From positions 1 to 29,348 of the IMG/VR virus record IMGVR_UViG_3300013136_000033: a stretch of DNA of 29,348 nt. The stretch is one strand, 5' to 3'. Of the stretch, positions 7,562-13,237 are shown piece after piece. The translations under genes were made by a program, and so were the position numbers. Origin of the DNA: a virus. The first letter of the stretch is position 1. Each line of letters opens with the position of its first letter. The notes under the pieces are model-generated. The model saw only the letters and a list, made by a program, of their open reading frames with translations. It was not told the origin of the DNA and did no database searches.

Positions 7562-8186
7562 GTGTTTGTATTTTTAAATATTCAAGACAAATTTTTACAA
7601 GACCTTCTGCTGTACTTTCTTCTCCTATTTCTTTAAGTGCTGTTTCAATAATCTTATGTTGTTTATCTGTAAGCATTACTTCAAATTTATATTCAGTTGG
7701 CACATCTGATGGTAAATCTTCTTCCTCTCCTTCATTATATTGATTAAAATCAAAATTCATTAGATTTTCCAATCCTTCCTGTTCTTCTTTCGTATATCCT
7801 AATTTTTCTTCTATTTCTTCAGTAGAATAAGTTTTATGTAACTCATGAATGACTTCTGCTTCTTTTATTGGGTCATTCTCTCCACGTGCTTTATTTAAAC
7901 GTAATGTAGAAATCATAGCTTCAGGAGTATCTTTTGCTTTAACTTCAACTTTAATTGTTTCATATCCAAGCTCTCTTGCTGCTTTCCATCTATGTTCTCC
8001 ATCAATAATTATAAATTCATTTGGTTTATCAGGATCTTCTCTTACTATAATCTCTCCCATTAATCCATCTTCTTCTATGCTTTTGAGAGTTAATTTATAA
8101 GTTCTGTCATCCATTTTATTTGGATTATAAGGATTAGGATGAACGAGATTAATATCGACTTCCCTTATATCAGGTTTGTCTTTCAT
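7542..8186 (-). CDS. ParB/sulfiredoxin-domain protein
   Basis: A 214-residue protein. Residues about 7-100 form a ParB-N/Srx domain: VDINLVHPNPYNPNKMDD, then IEEDGLMGEIIVRE, then FIIIDGEHRWKAARELGY (about 58-75), where GEHRWKAA is the nucleotide-binding signature. A helical segment with TYSTEEIEEKLGY (helix-turn-helix-like) follows, then an acidic linker and a C-terminal helical domain. Relatives in phages act as DNA-binding or CTP/ATP-using partners in partitioning, packaging or DNA modification. It begins 3 bases after the stop of the DpdA-like gene and overlaps the terminase block, so it may help modify DNA or prepare it for packaging. The DpdB protein of bacterial deazaguanine systems is, as I recall, also of this superfamily. 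Confidence 0.82.
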   Translation of the reverse strand: MKDKPDIREVDINLVHPNPYNPNKMDDRTYKLTLKSIEEDGLMGEIIVREDPDKPNEFIIIDGEHRWKAARELGYETIKVEVKAKDTPEAMISTLRLNKARGENDPIKEAEVIHELHKTYSTEEIEEKLGYTKEEQEGLENLMNFDFNQYNEGEEEDLPSDVPTEYKFEVMLTDKQHKIIETALKEIGEESTAEGLVKICLEYLKIQTHDKGSA

Positions 8187-8189
8187 AGT

Positions 8190-9026
8190 TTAAATAAGAT
8201 TTACACCACGTCTTAACCAGACTTCAGTGCATAATTTATAAAATTGATCTATCATGATTATATTAAATCTAAGTCGATTATAATACTTTAATTTTCCTGC
8301 TTTTTTCTCATCTAGAAGATCAATAATATTAGGATAAAGTCTTTGAATTTGTTTTGTATATTTTAAAATCTTATCTTTATCTTTATAACTGACACCTACA
8401 AAATTATTTATTGTTGGAATCATTAATGTTCCTGTTATACAACCAGAGAGCCAAGATGTAGCATCAACACTATAAAAAGGGTATTTAAGAATAAGTCTTG
8501 GAGCAAAAATAGCAAAACCATGAACTTTTAATCCTTTCTTTTTAACAATTCTTGAAAAACAACTATTAAGCCATCGATCTAACTTATCTCTTTGTCCCCG
8601 AAGCTGTGCAACTCCACCTAAAGCAATATAGTCATAATCTCTTACATAAATATCAAGATATTTAAAATCTTCACCATGATGAAAAGTAGCAAGTGGCATA
8701 AGTCCAGCTTTTTGCATATAAAGTTGATTTTTATAAGTCTGTTCTGCATCTCCAATAACATCAAGTCCGCAATAAACAGTAATTTTATGTTTCCATCTTT
8801 TTATGAAATCAATATAAGCATCTATGTCTATTTTAGCTCCTGTAGTGAAAGCAGAGAAGGCTCCAGAATCAAGAAAAATATCTTTCTGTCCATAAAGATT
8901 AAATATTTGAGAGTTCTTTTTTTCATTCTGTGTTATTGAATAATATGAACAAAGAAGTGATTTTGCTTCTGGAATATTTTTTAAAAAATCATAGAATCCT
9001 TCTGATCCTGCCAAATAAAATTTCAT
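8190..9026 (-). CDS. dpdA: DpdA-like 7-deazaguanine DNA transglycosylase
   Basis: A 278-residue protein of the tRNA-guanine transglycosylase superfamily. Visible motifs: IFLDSGAFSAF with D53; YCGLDVIGDAEQTYKNQ with D89; YIALGGV (133-139); KVHGFAIF (167-174); and FYSVDATSWL with D188, matching the SVDST nucleophile loop. The zinc-binding Cys cluster of tRNA enzymes is absent, as is usual for the phage DNA-modifying DpdA branch. It would exchange guanine in DNA for a 7-deazaguanine base. The genes upstream encode base synthesis; the start overlaps the nitrilase-like gene by 4 bp. The substrate base (CDG, preQ0 or a derivative) cannot be told from sequence. Confidence 0.85.
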   Translation of the reverse strand: MKFYLAGSEGFYDFLKNIPEAKSLLCSYYSITQNEKKNSQIFNLYGQKDIFLDSGAFSAFTTGAKIDIDAYIDFIKRWKHKITVYCGLDVIGDAEQTYKNQLYMQKAGLMPLATFHHGEDFKYLDIYVRDYDYIALGGVAQLRGQRDKLDRWLNSCFSRIVKKKGLKVHGFAIFAPRLILKYPFYSVDATSWLSGCITGTLMIPTINNFVGVSYKDKDKILKYTKQIQRLYPNIIDLLDEKKAGKLKYYNRLRFNIIMIDQFYKLCTEVWLRRGVNLI

Positions 9027-10015
9027 ATTTTCTTATTAAAAGATTTTCTTTTAAATCTTAATTCTTTTAATTTTTTAAAAACTTGTTCTTGATATGTATC
9101 ACCCATCATTCTCTTAATAATTCTATGAATTTTAAACATCATTGTATATTCATTTATTGAAAAAGGAGGAAAATGACCTACTCTATCAGCAAAGCTAAAT
9201 TTATCTTCTCTATATCCTCTTACTGCTTCAAAATTAATATCTTCAGTAACTACAATATCTTTTTCTAAAGCTTCTTTTGTTACTTCAAGTCCATCTTTAT
9301 TTTCATATGGATAATAAACTCCTACTAAGGGTTGAAACTTCGCTTTAAGACCCCAAGAATTTGTTGAACAAGCAATGGGACACATTAATTCAAATTTAGA
9401 AGCATATTTAAGTCTTTCTAACCAAATATCCCCACCACACCATTCAATACTTTTTACTTTCATTAATCCAAAAGCATTCTTTTCATTTTTAGGGTATCCA
9501 GCTATTCCAAATTTAACTTGTGAAACTACAAGATCAGGTTCTAGCATACCTAATCCTGCCATCATCATATCTCCAAAAACTTCCCAACAAAAAAATCCTG
9601 TAACATTTAATCCTTTTATCTTAAATGTTTTTAGTCTATTATCAAGATTGTCTTCGGGTTTTAAAGCATAAGTTCCTTTTCCTAATACACAATAATTAGG
9701 TTCAGCGAATTTAGTTATTTCTCCTTTTAAAGTACCATCAATAAACCACATTTTTTCTTGATTATACTCATCAGTTATCTTTTCAATAAGACCTACAACT
9801 AAAGCAGTATTTGTTTCTTGACTTAATTTTTCAAGTTTAGGAAGAATAAAAGATCGTTCAAAAGCTTTTTCTTCAGGCATAATATAATCTCCACCAAAAT
9901 ATTCCTGCGGGGTTATGAATATATCTGTCTTTAAAGCTTTAACTTGAGTTTCTAACCATTCAAATTTATCTTTAAATGTATATTTTTGGAATGGAATACA
10001 AGTAGTAATCTTCAT
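9023..10015 (-). CDS. nitrilase-superfamily (carbon-nitrogen hydrolase) enzyme
   Basis: A 330-residue protein with the nitrilase/amidase fold pattern. Candidate catalytic triad: Glu38 in TPQEYFGG, Lys102 in GEITKFAEPNY, and Cys143 in GFFCWEVFGD, in the right order and spacing. Supporting segments are ALVVGLIE (71-78), PDLVVSQVKFG after the Cys, and a sandwich-like C-terminal half. Enzymes of this superfamily hydrolyse nitriles or amides, or act as glutaminase domains. It sits between folE and dpdA with 4-bp overlaps on both sides, so it very likely belongs to the deazaguanine pathway. It may convert a preQ0-type nitrile to amide or acid, or supply ammonia; this is inference. Family call good, reaction open. 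Confidence 0.72.
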   Translation of the reverse strand: MKITTCIPFQKYTFKDKFEWLETQVKALKTDIFITPQEYFGGDYIMPEEKAFERSFILPKLEKLSQETNTALVVGLIEKITDEYNQEKMWFIDGTLKGEITKFAEPNYCVLGKGTYALKPEDNLDNRLKTFKIKGLNVTGFFCWEVFGDMMMAGLGMLEPDLVVSQVKFGIAGYPKNEKNAFGLMKVKSIEWCGGDIWLERLKYASKFELMCPIACSTNSWGLKAKFQPLVGVYYPYENKDGLEVTKEALEKDIVVTEDINFEAVRGYREDKFSFADRVGHFPPFSINEYTMMFKIHRIIKRMMGDTYQEQVFKKLKELRFKRKSFNKKI

Positions 10016-10572
10016 TTTTGGTTTATTAGTTGATAAAATTCTTCTTTAGCATGAGGTTTAGTAAAGAAAGCTCCATATAGTTCTGCTGTTTTAACTCCTT
10101 CTGCTTCTTGAACACCTCTAAATTTCATACATCCATGAACACCATATACAACAATAGCAATTCCTAATGGATCAACTTTCTTTTTAAAATAATCAACTAT
10201 ATCTTTAGTTAAATCTTCTTGAAGTATAGGTCTTGCACATAATCTTTTTATAAGACGAGGAATTTTAGAAAGCCCTAATACTTTACCTTTTGGGATATAA
10301 GCAAAAGAGATTTTAAATTCAATAGGTAATAAATGATGAGGACATATTCCTACTGCTCTAATTTCTTTAAAAGAAACAATTCCATTATATTTACTTGGAA
10401 ATACTTTAAAATTATTAAAATCTTCATATAGTCCTAAATTCATTTCTTTAAAAGCTCTAGTTACTCTATCTGGTGTTTCTTTAAAATTAGGATCTTTTTT
10501 CCAATTTATACCCATTCCACTTAATAATAAAGATATTCCATTTTTTACTAATTTTTCATCAAATTTTTTCAT
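10012..10572 (-). CDS. folE: GTP cyclohydrolase I
   Basis: Converts GTP to dihydroneopterin triphosphate, the first step of 7-deazaguanine synthesis. From ATG 10572 the protein has 186 residues. Motifs: KETPDRVTRAFKEM; GICPHHLLPIEF with zinc ligands C77, H79 and H80; YIPKGKVLGLSKIPRLIKRL; RPILQEDLTKDI; and VVYGVHGCMKFRGV with H146 and C148. ATG 10572 shares an ATGA overlap with the queE stop and has AAGAAGG before it. An upstream ATG at 10593 would add seven residues (MGSKKKG) without a ribosome site. The 3' end overlaps the nitrilase-like gene by 4 bp. Confidence 0.93.
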   Translation of the reverse strand: MKKFDEKLVKNGISLLLSGMGINWKKDPNFKETPDRVTRAFKEMNLGLYEDFNNFKVFPSKYNGIVSFKEIRAVGICPHHLLPIEFKISFAYIPKGKVLGLSKIPRLIKRLCARPILQEDLTKDIVDYFKKKVDPLGIAIVVYGVHGCMKFRGVQEAEGVKTAELYGAFFTKPHAKEEFYQLINQK

Positions 10573-11420
10573 ACCCTTCTTCTTGCTCCCCATAGATTAA
10601 CATGTAATCTATCGAGTAATCTATAACCTCGATTTTTAGCAATTTCTACCACCTTCTTGGCATTTTCTGAAACTTCTGTGGCAGTTATACCTTGTGGCAT
10701 TAAAACTATTTTATTTACATCTAAATTAAATGGTTTAATAAAATCGTTTTCTACTTCTTCAACATCTTGTTCTCCCATAACTACAAATTTAAATTGAACA
10801 TCTATTTTATTTAAAATTTTAATTACTTCTGGTTTAATTCTTGCTGCTCTTATGTTTTTACTATTTTCAAGTTTAGGAGAACAGTTAAATTGACATTTTG
10901 CAAGTTGTTTCTTAGTTGGAATAATTGTTCCATTTGTTTCTATTTCAAACTTCCAATCAGGCATTAAATCCATTAATTGATCTATCTTATCTCTTTGAAG
11001 CAGAGGTTCACCTCCAGTGATAACTACTCTCTTTTGCTTCTTTGGATTCTTACAGAGCCAAGCTTCTTCTAGTCTTTGAGCCACTTCTTGAGGAGTTAAT
11101 TCATAGCTTTCTGTCCAAAATTCTTTACATTTAGGATTCCATGCATACCAAGCATCACACCAAACACAACGAAGATTACAAATATGAAGTCTTAAGAAAA
11201 CAGTAGGTTCTCCCATCGATTTTCCTTCTCCTTGAATAGTATAAAAAATACCATCTCCTGAAAGTCTGAATTTATCCATACTTAATCGTATATTTTGAGG
11301 TTTTCTTAATGAAGGATCGACTTCTTGATCTGCAACATCAAAAGCACGAATTAATTCAGGATCAAAACTTTCTTTTATTCCTCCCCCATATTCTCTTATA
11401 ATTTGTTCTTTAGTTGACAT
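10569..11420 (-). CDS. queE: 7-carboxy-7-deazaguanine synthase (radical SAM)
   Basis: Rearranges carboxytetrahydropterin to CDG using S-adenosylmethionine and a 4Fe-4S cluster. From ATG 11420 it has 283 residues. Signature segments: FYTIQGEGKSMGEPTVFLRL, then CNLRCVWCDAWYAW with cluster ligands C81, C85 and C88 (CxxxCxxC), RVVITGGEPLLQ (SAM-binding GGE), FEIETNGT, and FKFVVMG. The N-terminal extension of about 50 residues before the core is longer than usual. The frame also reaches a TTG at 11456, but ATG 11420, which overlaps the queD end by 11 bases, is more likely. A phage metK nearby could supply its cosubstrate. Confidence 0.93.
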   Translation of the reverse strand: MSTKEQIIREYGGGIKESFDPELIRAFDVADQEVDPSLRKPQNIRLSMDKFRLSGDGIFYTIQGEGKSMGEPTVFLRLHICNLRCVWCDAWYAWNPKCKEFWTESYELTPQEVAQRLEEAWLCKNPKKQKRVVITGGEPLLQRDKIDQLMDLMPDWKFEIETNGTIIPTKKQLAKCQFNCSPKLENSKNIRAARIKPEVIKILNKIDVQFKFVVMGEQDVEEVENDFIKPFNLDVNKIVLMPQGITATEVSENAKKVVEIAKNRGYRLLDRLHVNLWGARRRV

Positions 11421-11922
11421 ATTCGCTATAAATTGCTGAATTTGTAGGTGTTTCAAAAACTATAATTTCTTCTAGTTTAATATTTTTAGCAACTGCTTTT
11501 AAAACTGCTTCTAAATCTTTATAAATATCATGAGCAATATTTTCTGCAGTAGTGTTTTCATTCATCCATACAATCCACTCTTTTTCAGTATCAACTTCTT
11601 CTAAAGATTTTTCTATTGCTTCATTTAAAGGATCTCCTACTTTAAGAAGTAATTTATGATCGTATTTTTTATCAATATGATCTTTCATTACTTTTTTTAA
11701 ATCTCCAAAATCCATCGCAGCTCCCCAATGAAGTAGATTGTTAGAAGAAACTTTAACTTTAACTAAATATGTATGTCCATGAATTTTTTTACATTTACCT
11801 GCATAATTTGAAAGTCTATGAGCAGCATCAAAAGTTATTTCTGCTACTAATGAATATTTCGATTTAGTTCCTTTATCTGTTCTTATTTCAGAATTCTGGT
11901 TGTCCAAGGTGTTTTCTAACAT
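11410..11922 (-). CDS. queD: 6-carboxytetrahydropterin synthase
   Basis: Makes 6-carboxy-5,6,7,8-tetrahydropterin from dihydroneopterin triphosphate, the second step to CDG. The 170-residue protein shows the PTPS-like fold: ITFDAAHRL with H35, CKKIHGHTY with C44 (catalytic), H48 and H50 (zinc), AAMDFGDLKKVM, KYDHKLLL, NENTTAENIAHDIY, and the glutamate in VFETPTNSAIY. About 22 extra residues precede the fold. It starts 35 bp inside the nuclease-like gene upstream and overlaps queE, suggesting translational coupling. Confidence 0.92.
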   Translation of the reverse strand: MLENTLDNQNSEIRTDKGTKSKYSLVAEITFDAAHRLSNYAGKCKKIHGHTYLVKVKVSSNNLLHWGAAMDFGDLKKVMKDHIDKKYDHKLLLKVGDPLNEAIEKSLEEVDTEKEWIVWMNENTTAENIAHDIYKDLEAVLKAVAKNIKLEEIIVFETPTNSAIYSEYVN

Positions 11923-12220
11923 AGTTTAAAAATTTACCTAGTAATTCTAGGTTAATAACTGCTAATTCAAACTTACTATTATGTTCTCTTACAACAAGAA
12001 TAGGAGTATCTGAAGGTTTTTTACAATATTTATCTTTAAGTTCTCTATAAAGTGAAAAGATTTGAGAAGTTTTTCTATATTTAGTATCTATTTTAAAAGA
12101 AGGAAAATCTGGAATTTCTACATCTATATCTGAAATCCCGAAGTCATAACCTCTTGAAATACGCTTTCCTTTTAGGACTTTTGCTGTATCTCTTTCGAGC
12201 TGTTTCCATTGATGACTCAT
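11888..12220 (-). CDS. PD-(D/E)XK-like nuclease or resolvase-type protein
   Basis: A 110-residue protein. The pattern WKQLERDTAKVL (helix with Glu), KRISRGYDFGISDIDVE (loop with Asp pair) and FKIDTKYRK (D-x-K) fits the small PD-(D/E)XK nuclease fold found in phage Holliday-junction resolvases and related endonucleases. It is the first gene of the deazaguanine block, overlapping queD by 35 bp. It could process DNA junctions before packaging or cut DNA selectively by modification state, but only the fold is supported. A weak TATAAT-like box (minus strand, 12249-12244) lies just upstream without a well-spaced -35 box. Confidence 0.55.
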   Translation of the reverse strand: MSHQWKQLERDTAKVLKGKRISRGYDFGISDIDVEIPDFPSFKIDTKYRKTSQIFSLYRELKDKYCKKPSDTPILVVREHNSKFELAVINLELLGKFLNYVRKHLGQPEF

Positions 12221-12286
12221 AATTTTACTAAAACTTATACCTTATTATACTTAATCATTTTTTAATTAAAAATACAAGTGTTTTTG

Positions 12287-12466
12287 TGCAGGAGTCAGGA
12301 TTCGAACCTGAGTTTACTTATTTTTCATTTATGTTTAGAGGGAATTGAATCCACGAGTAATCGTAGGCTCAGGCTCCCTCGAAACTAGATTGATTGTTGA
12401 CATAGAGCTAGAGAGCTTGTTTTAGTATGTCGGGTTAAGTTGTGCTAACCACTGCACTACTCTCGC
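12287..12466 (-). tRNA. interrupted tRNA with 115-base structured anticodon loop
   Basis: The 5' end gives an acceptor arm GCGAGAG, T8, A9 and a perfect D arm (GTGC, GCAC, loop AGTGGTTA). The 3' end gives a perfect T arm (TCAGG, TTCGAAT, CCTGA) and acceptor CTCCTGC plus A. The acceptor pairs with one A-C mismatch and one G-T pair. The anticodon stem ACTTA (12440-12436) pairs perfectly with TAAGT (12320-12316), but 115 bases lie between instead of 7. This insert folds into two hairpins: 12399-12431 (arms GACATA, TATGTC) and 12338-12380 (arms GAGGGA, TCCCTC with an inner bulged stem). Anticodon and amino acid cannot be assigned. CCA is not encoded. Confidence 0.55.
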
Positions 12467-12515
12467 ATTATAATGTTGACATTATAATGTTATATTTTGA
12501 CTACATTATAATGTT
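12466..12515. repeat. three copies of an AT palindrome (CATTATAATGTT)
   Basis: The 12-mer CATTATAATGTT occurs at 12466-12477, 12480-12491 and 12504-12515. Its core ATTATAAT is palindromic, so each copy holds TATAAT on both strands. The set lies in the 96-base gap between tRNA-Asn and the interrupted tRNA, and the first copy touches the 5' end of the latter. It may be a promoter or operator, or a small repeat cluster; no well-spaced -35 box is visible. Confidence 0.5.
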
Positions 12516-12519
12516 AAAG

Positions 12520-12535
12520 AGCTTTTAAAAAAGCT
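12520..12535. repeat. inverted repeat in tRNA spacer
   Basis: Arms AGCTTTT (12520-12526) and AAAAGCT (12529-12535) are perfect complements around two bases. It follows tRNA-Asn in the direction of transcription. No U tract follows, so a processing or weak termination role is only possible. Confidence 0.35.
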
Positions 12536-12562
12536 TATATATATTTTCTTAATTATCAAATG

Positions 12563-12634
12563 CTCCTTCGTCAGGGCTCGAACCTGTATCACTCGCTTAA
12601 CAGGCGAGCGCTTTACCAATTAAGCTACAAAGGA
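12563..12634 (-). tRNA. tRNA-Asn (anticodon GTT)
   Basis: A full cloverleaf: acceptor TCCTTTG/CGAAGGA (one G-T pair), T8, A9, D arm GCTT/AAGC with loop AATTGGTA, anticodon stem CTCGC/GCGAG with loop CTGTTAA, T loop TTCGAGC with four pairs plus an A-A mismatch at the base, discriminator G. CCA is not encoded. Its 5' end is one base from the CCA end of the preceding tRNA-Gln. Confidence 0.88.
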
Positions 12635-12635
12635 T

Positions 12636-12711
12636 TGGTTCTCCGCCAAGGTTTCGAACCTCGAATTTCTGGGTTCAAAGCCCAGCGTGTTGCCAATTAC
12701 ACTAGTGGAGA
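12636..12711 (-). tRNA. tRNA-Gln (anticodon TTG)
   Basis: Cloverleaf: acceptor TCTCCAC/GCGGAGA with an A-C mismatch at the 6-67 pair, T8, A9, D arm GTGT/ACAC with loop AATTGGCA, anticodon stem CTGGG/CCCAG with loop CTTTGAA (anticodon TTG, codon CAA), T arm CGAGG/CCTTG with loop TTCGAAA, discriminator A and an encoded CCA. Confidence 0.88.
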
Positions 12712-12810
12712 TTTATTTTTAAATGTTCTTATTCTATGACAATTTGCACAAACTACGTCACATTTTTTAATTTCTAATTTTTCAGACTTCTTTTTATTAG
12801 GAAAATTCAT
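12697..12810 (-). pseudogene. remnant of an HNH endonuclease gene (C-terminal piece)
   Basis: A 37-codon frame from ATG 12810 in the spacer between tRNA-Arg and tRNA-Gln encodes LEIKKCDVVCANCHRIRT (residues 12-29), which matches the C-terminal half of a common HNH endonuclease (E-x-x-KCDVVCANCHR). The N-terminal half with the DH motif is missing, and the frame ends inside the 5' part of tRNA-Gln(TTG). It looks like the relic of a homing endonuclease that once sat in the tRNA cluster. A tiny expressed zinc-finger protein is the alternative. Confidence 0.6.
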
Positions 12811-12831
12811 AGGGTTTTATTTGAGATTTTG

Positions 12832-12904
12832 TACCCCATAGATGATTTGAACATCTATCCTTGCCTTAGAAGGGCATAGCTCTGTCCAATTGAGCTAATG
12901 AGGT
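12832..12904 (-). tRNA. tRNA-Arg (anticodon TCT)
   Basis: Cloverleaf: acceptor ACCTCAT/ATGGGGT (one T-G pair), T8, A9, D arm GCTC/GAGC with loop AATTGGACA, anticodon stem TGCC/GGCA plus an A-A mismatch at its base, loop CTTCTAA (anticodon TCT, codon AGA), T arm AGATG/CATCT with loop TTCAAAT, discriminator A. CCA is not encoded. AGA is a frequent arginine codon in this AT-rich window, so the tRNA would support phage translation. Confidence 0.87.
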
Positions 12905-12924
12905 AACAATAAAATTAATTTTCA

Positions 12925-12999
12925 TGGTTCCCATCCAACGATTTGAACGTTGATTAACTGGTTCAGAGCCAGTTGACCTGCCTATTAGTCGAGTTGGGA
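12925..12999 (-). tRNA. tRNA-Gln (anticodon CTG)
   Basis: Cloverleaf: acceptor TCCCAAC/GATGGGA with an A-A mismatch at pair 6-67, T8, C9, D arm GACT/GGTC with loop AATAGGCA, anticodon stem ACTGG/CCAGT with loop CTCTGAA (anticodon CTG, codon CAG), T arm CAACG/CGTTG with loop TTCAAAT, discriminator A, encoded CCA. Like the other tRNA-Gln it has a mismatch at 6-67 and encodes CCA. Confidence 0.83.
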
Positions 13000-13005
13000 A
13001 ATAAG

Positions 13006-13077
13006 TCAGAATAGCTAGTGCTGCCCTAGCCGCCTCTTGGTCCCAGGCCAAGCGTTCTGCTGCTGAACTATATTCTG
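13006..13077 (-). tRNA. non-canonical tRNA-Pro-like (anticodon TGG)
   Basis: All four stems pair perfectly: acceptor CAGAATA/TATTCTG, D arm GTTC/GAAC, anticodon stem CTTGG/CCAAG, T stem GCTAG/CTAGC; length is 72 with discriminator A. The loops are abnormal. The anticodon loop CCTGGGA has C33 in place of the universal T33. The T loop is GGCAGCA, lacking TTC and A58. The D loop AGCAGCA lacks the GG pair. Anticodon TGG would read proline CCN codons. Intact stems with altered loops suggest a kept but unusual RNA rather than simple decay. Confidence 0.65.
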
Positions 13078-13083
13078 AATAAG

Positions 13084-13154
13084 CATGTTCTAAAGGAGTT
13101 GAACCCTTACTATCCGCTTTGGAGGCGGAGGTGCTACCATTACACCAAGAACAT
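13084..13154 (-). tRNA. tRNA-Trp (anticodon CCA)
   Basis: Cloverleaf: acceptor ATGTTCT/AGAACAT with seven pairs, D arm GTG/CAC with loop containing GG, anticodon stem TCCGC/GCGGA with loop CTCCAAA (anticodon CCA), T arm AAGGG/CCTTT with loop TTCAACT, discriminator G. CCA tail is not encoded. First RNA of the cluster in transcription order. Confidence 0.87.
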
Positions 13155-13160
13155 TATTAG

Positions 13161-13207
13161 GCTAGAGATAATATGACTACCCGAAGGTAAATCTGTTTAT
13201 CTGTAGC
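13161..13207 (-). ncRNA. structured RNA element upstream of tRNA cluster
   Basis: As minus-strand RNA, GCUA-C-AGAUAA at the 5' end pairs with UUAUCU-C-UAGC at the 3' end (ten pairs, one C-C mismatch), enclosing an inner stem UUACC/GGUAG closed by a cUUCGg tetraloop. Total length is 47 bases. A TATAAT box on the same strand (plus-strand 13211-13216) would start transcription about at its first base, though its only -35-like TTGTTA is 22 bases away. It could be a 5' stabilising or processing hairpin of the tRNA transcript. It matches no riboswitch consensus I know. Confidence 0.45.
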
Positions 13208-13237
13208 TTAATTATATTTTACTTCCTATTTTTTAAT

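Noticed and set aside
12244-12290. promoter for the deazaguanine genes
   Set aside because: A TATAAT is present, but the only -35-like TTGTAT is 22 bases away, so it is mentioned only as weak.
12338-12380. second complete tRNA inside the interrupted tRNA
   Set aside because: The stem GAGGGA/TCCCTC encloses only one bulged hairpin; D and T arms cannot be built.
12287-12466. tmRNA
   Set aside because: It has a full D arm and anticodon stem and is far too short; no tag-coding frame or pseudoknots are apparent.
12866-13051. 61-codon minus-strand frame across the tRNA region
   Set aside because: It overlaps three tRNA genes and its protein only mirrors their stems.
13161-13207. preQ1 riboswitch near a deazaguanine pathway
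   Set aside because: The fold is a long hairpin with UUCG cap; the C-rich loop and A-rich tail of preQ1 riboswitches are absent, and it does not precede the que genes directly.
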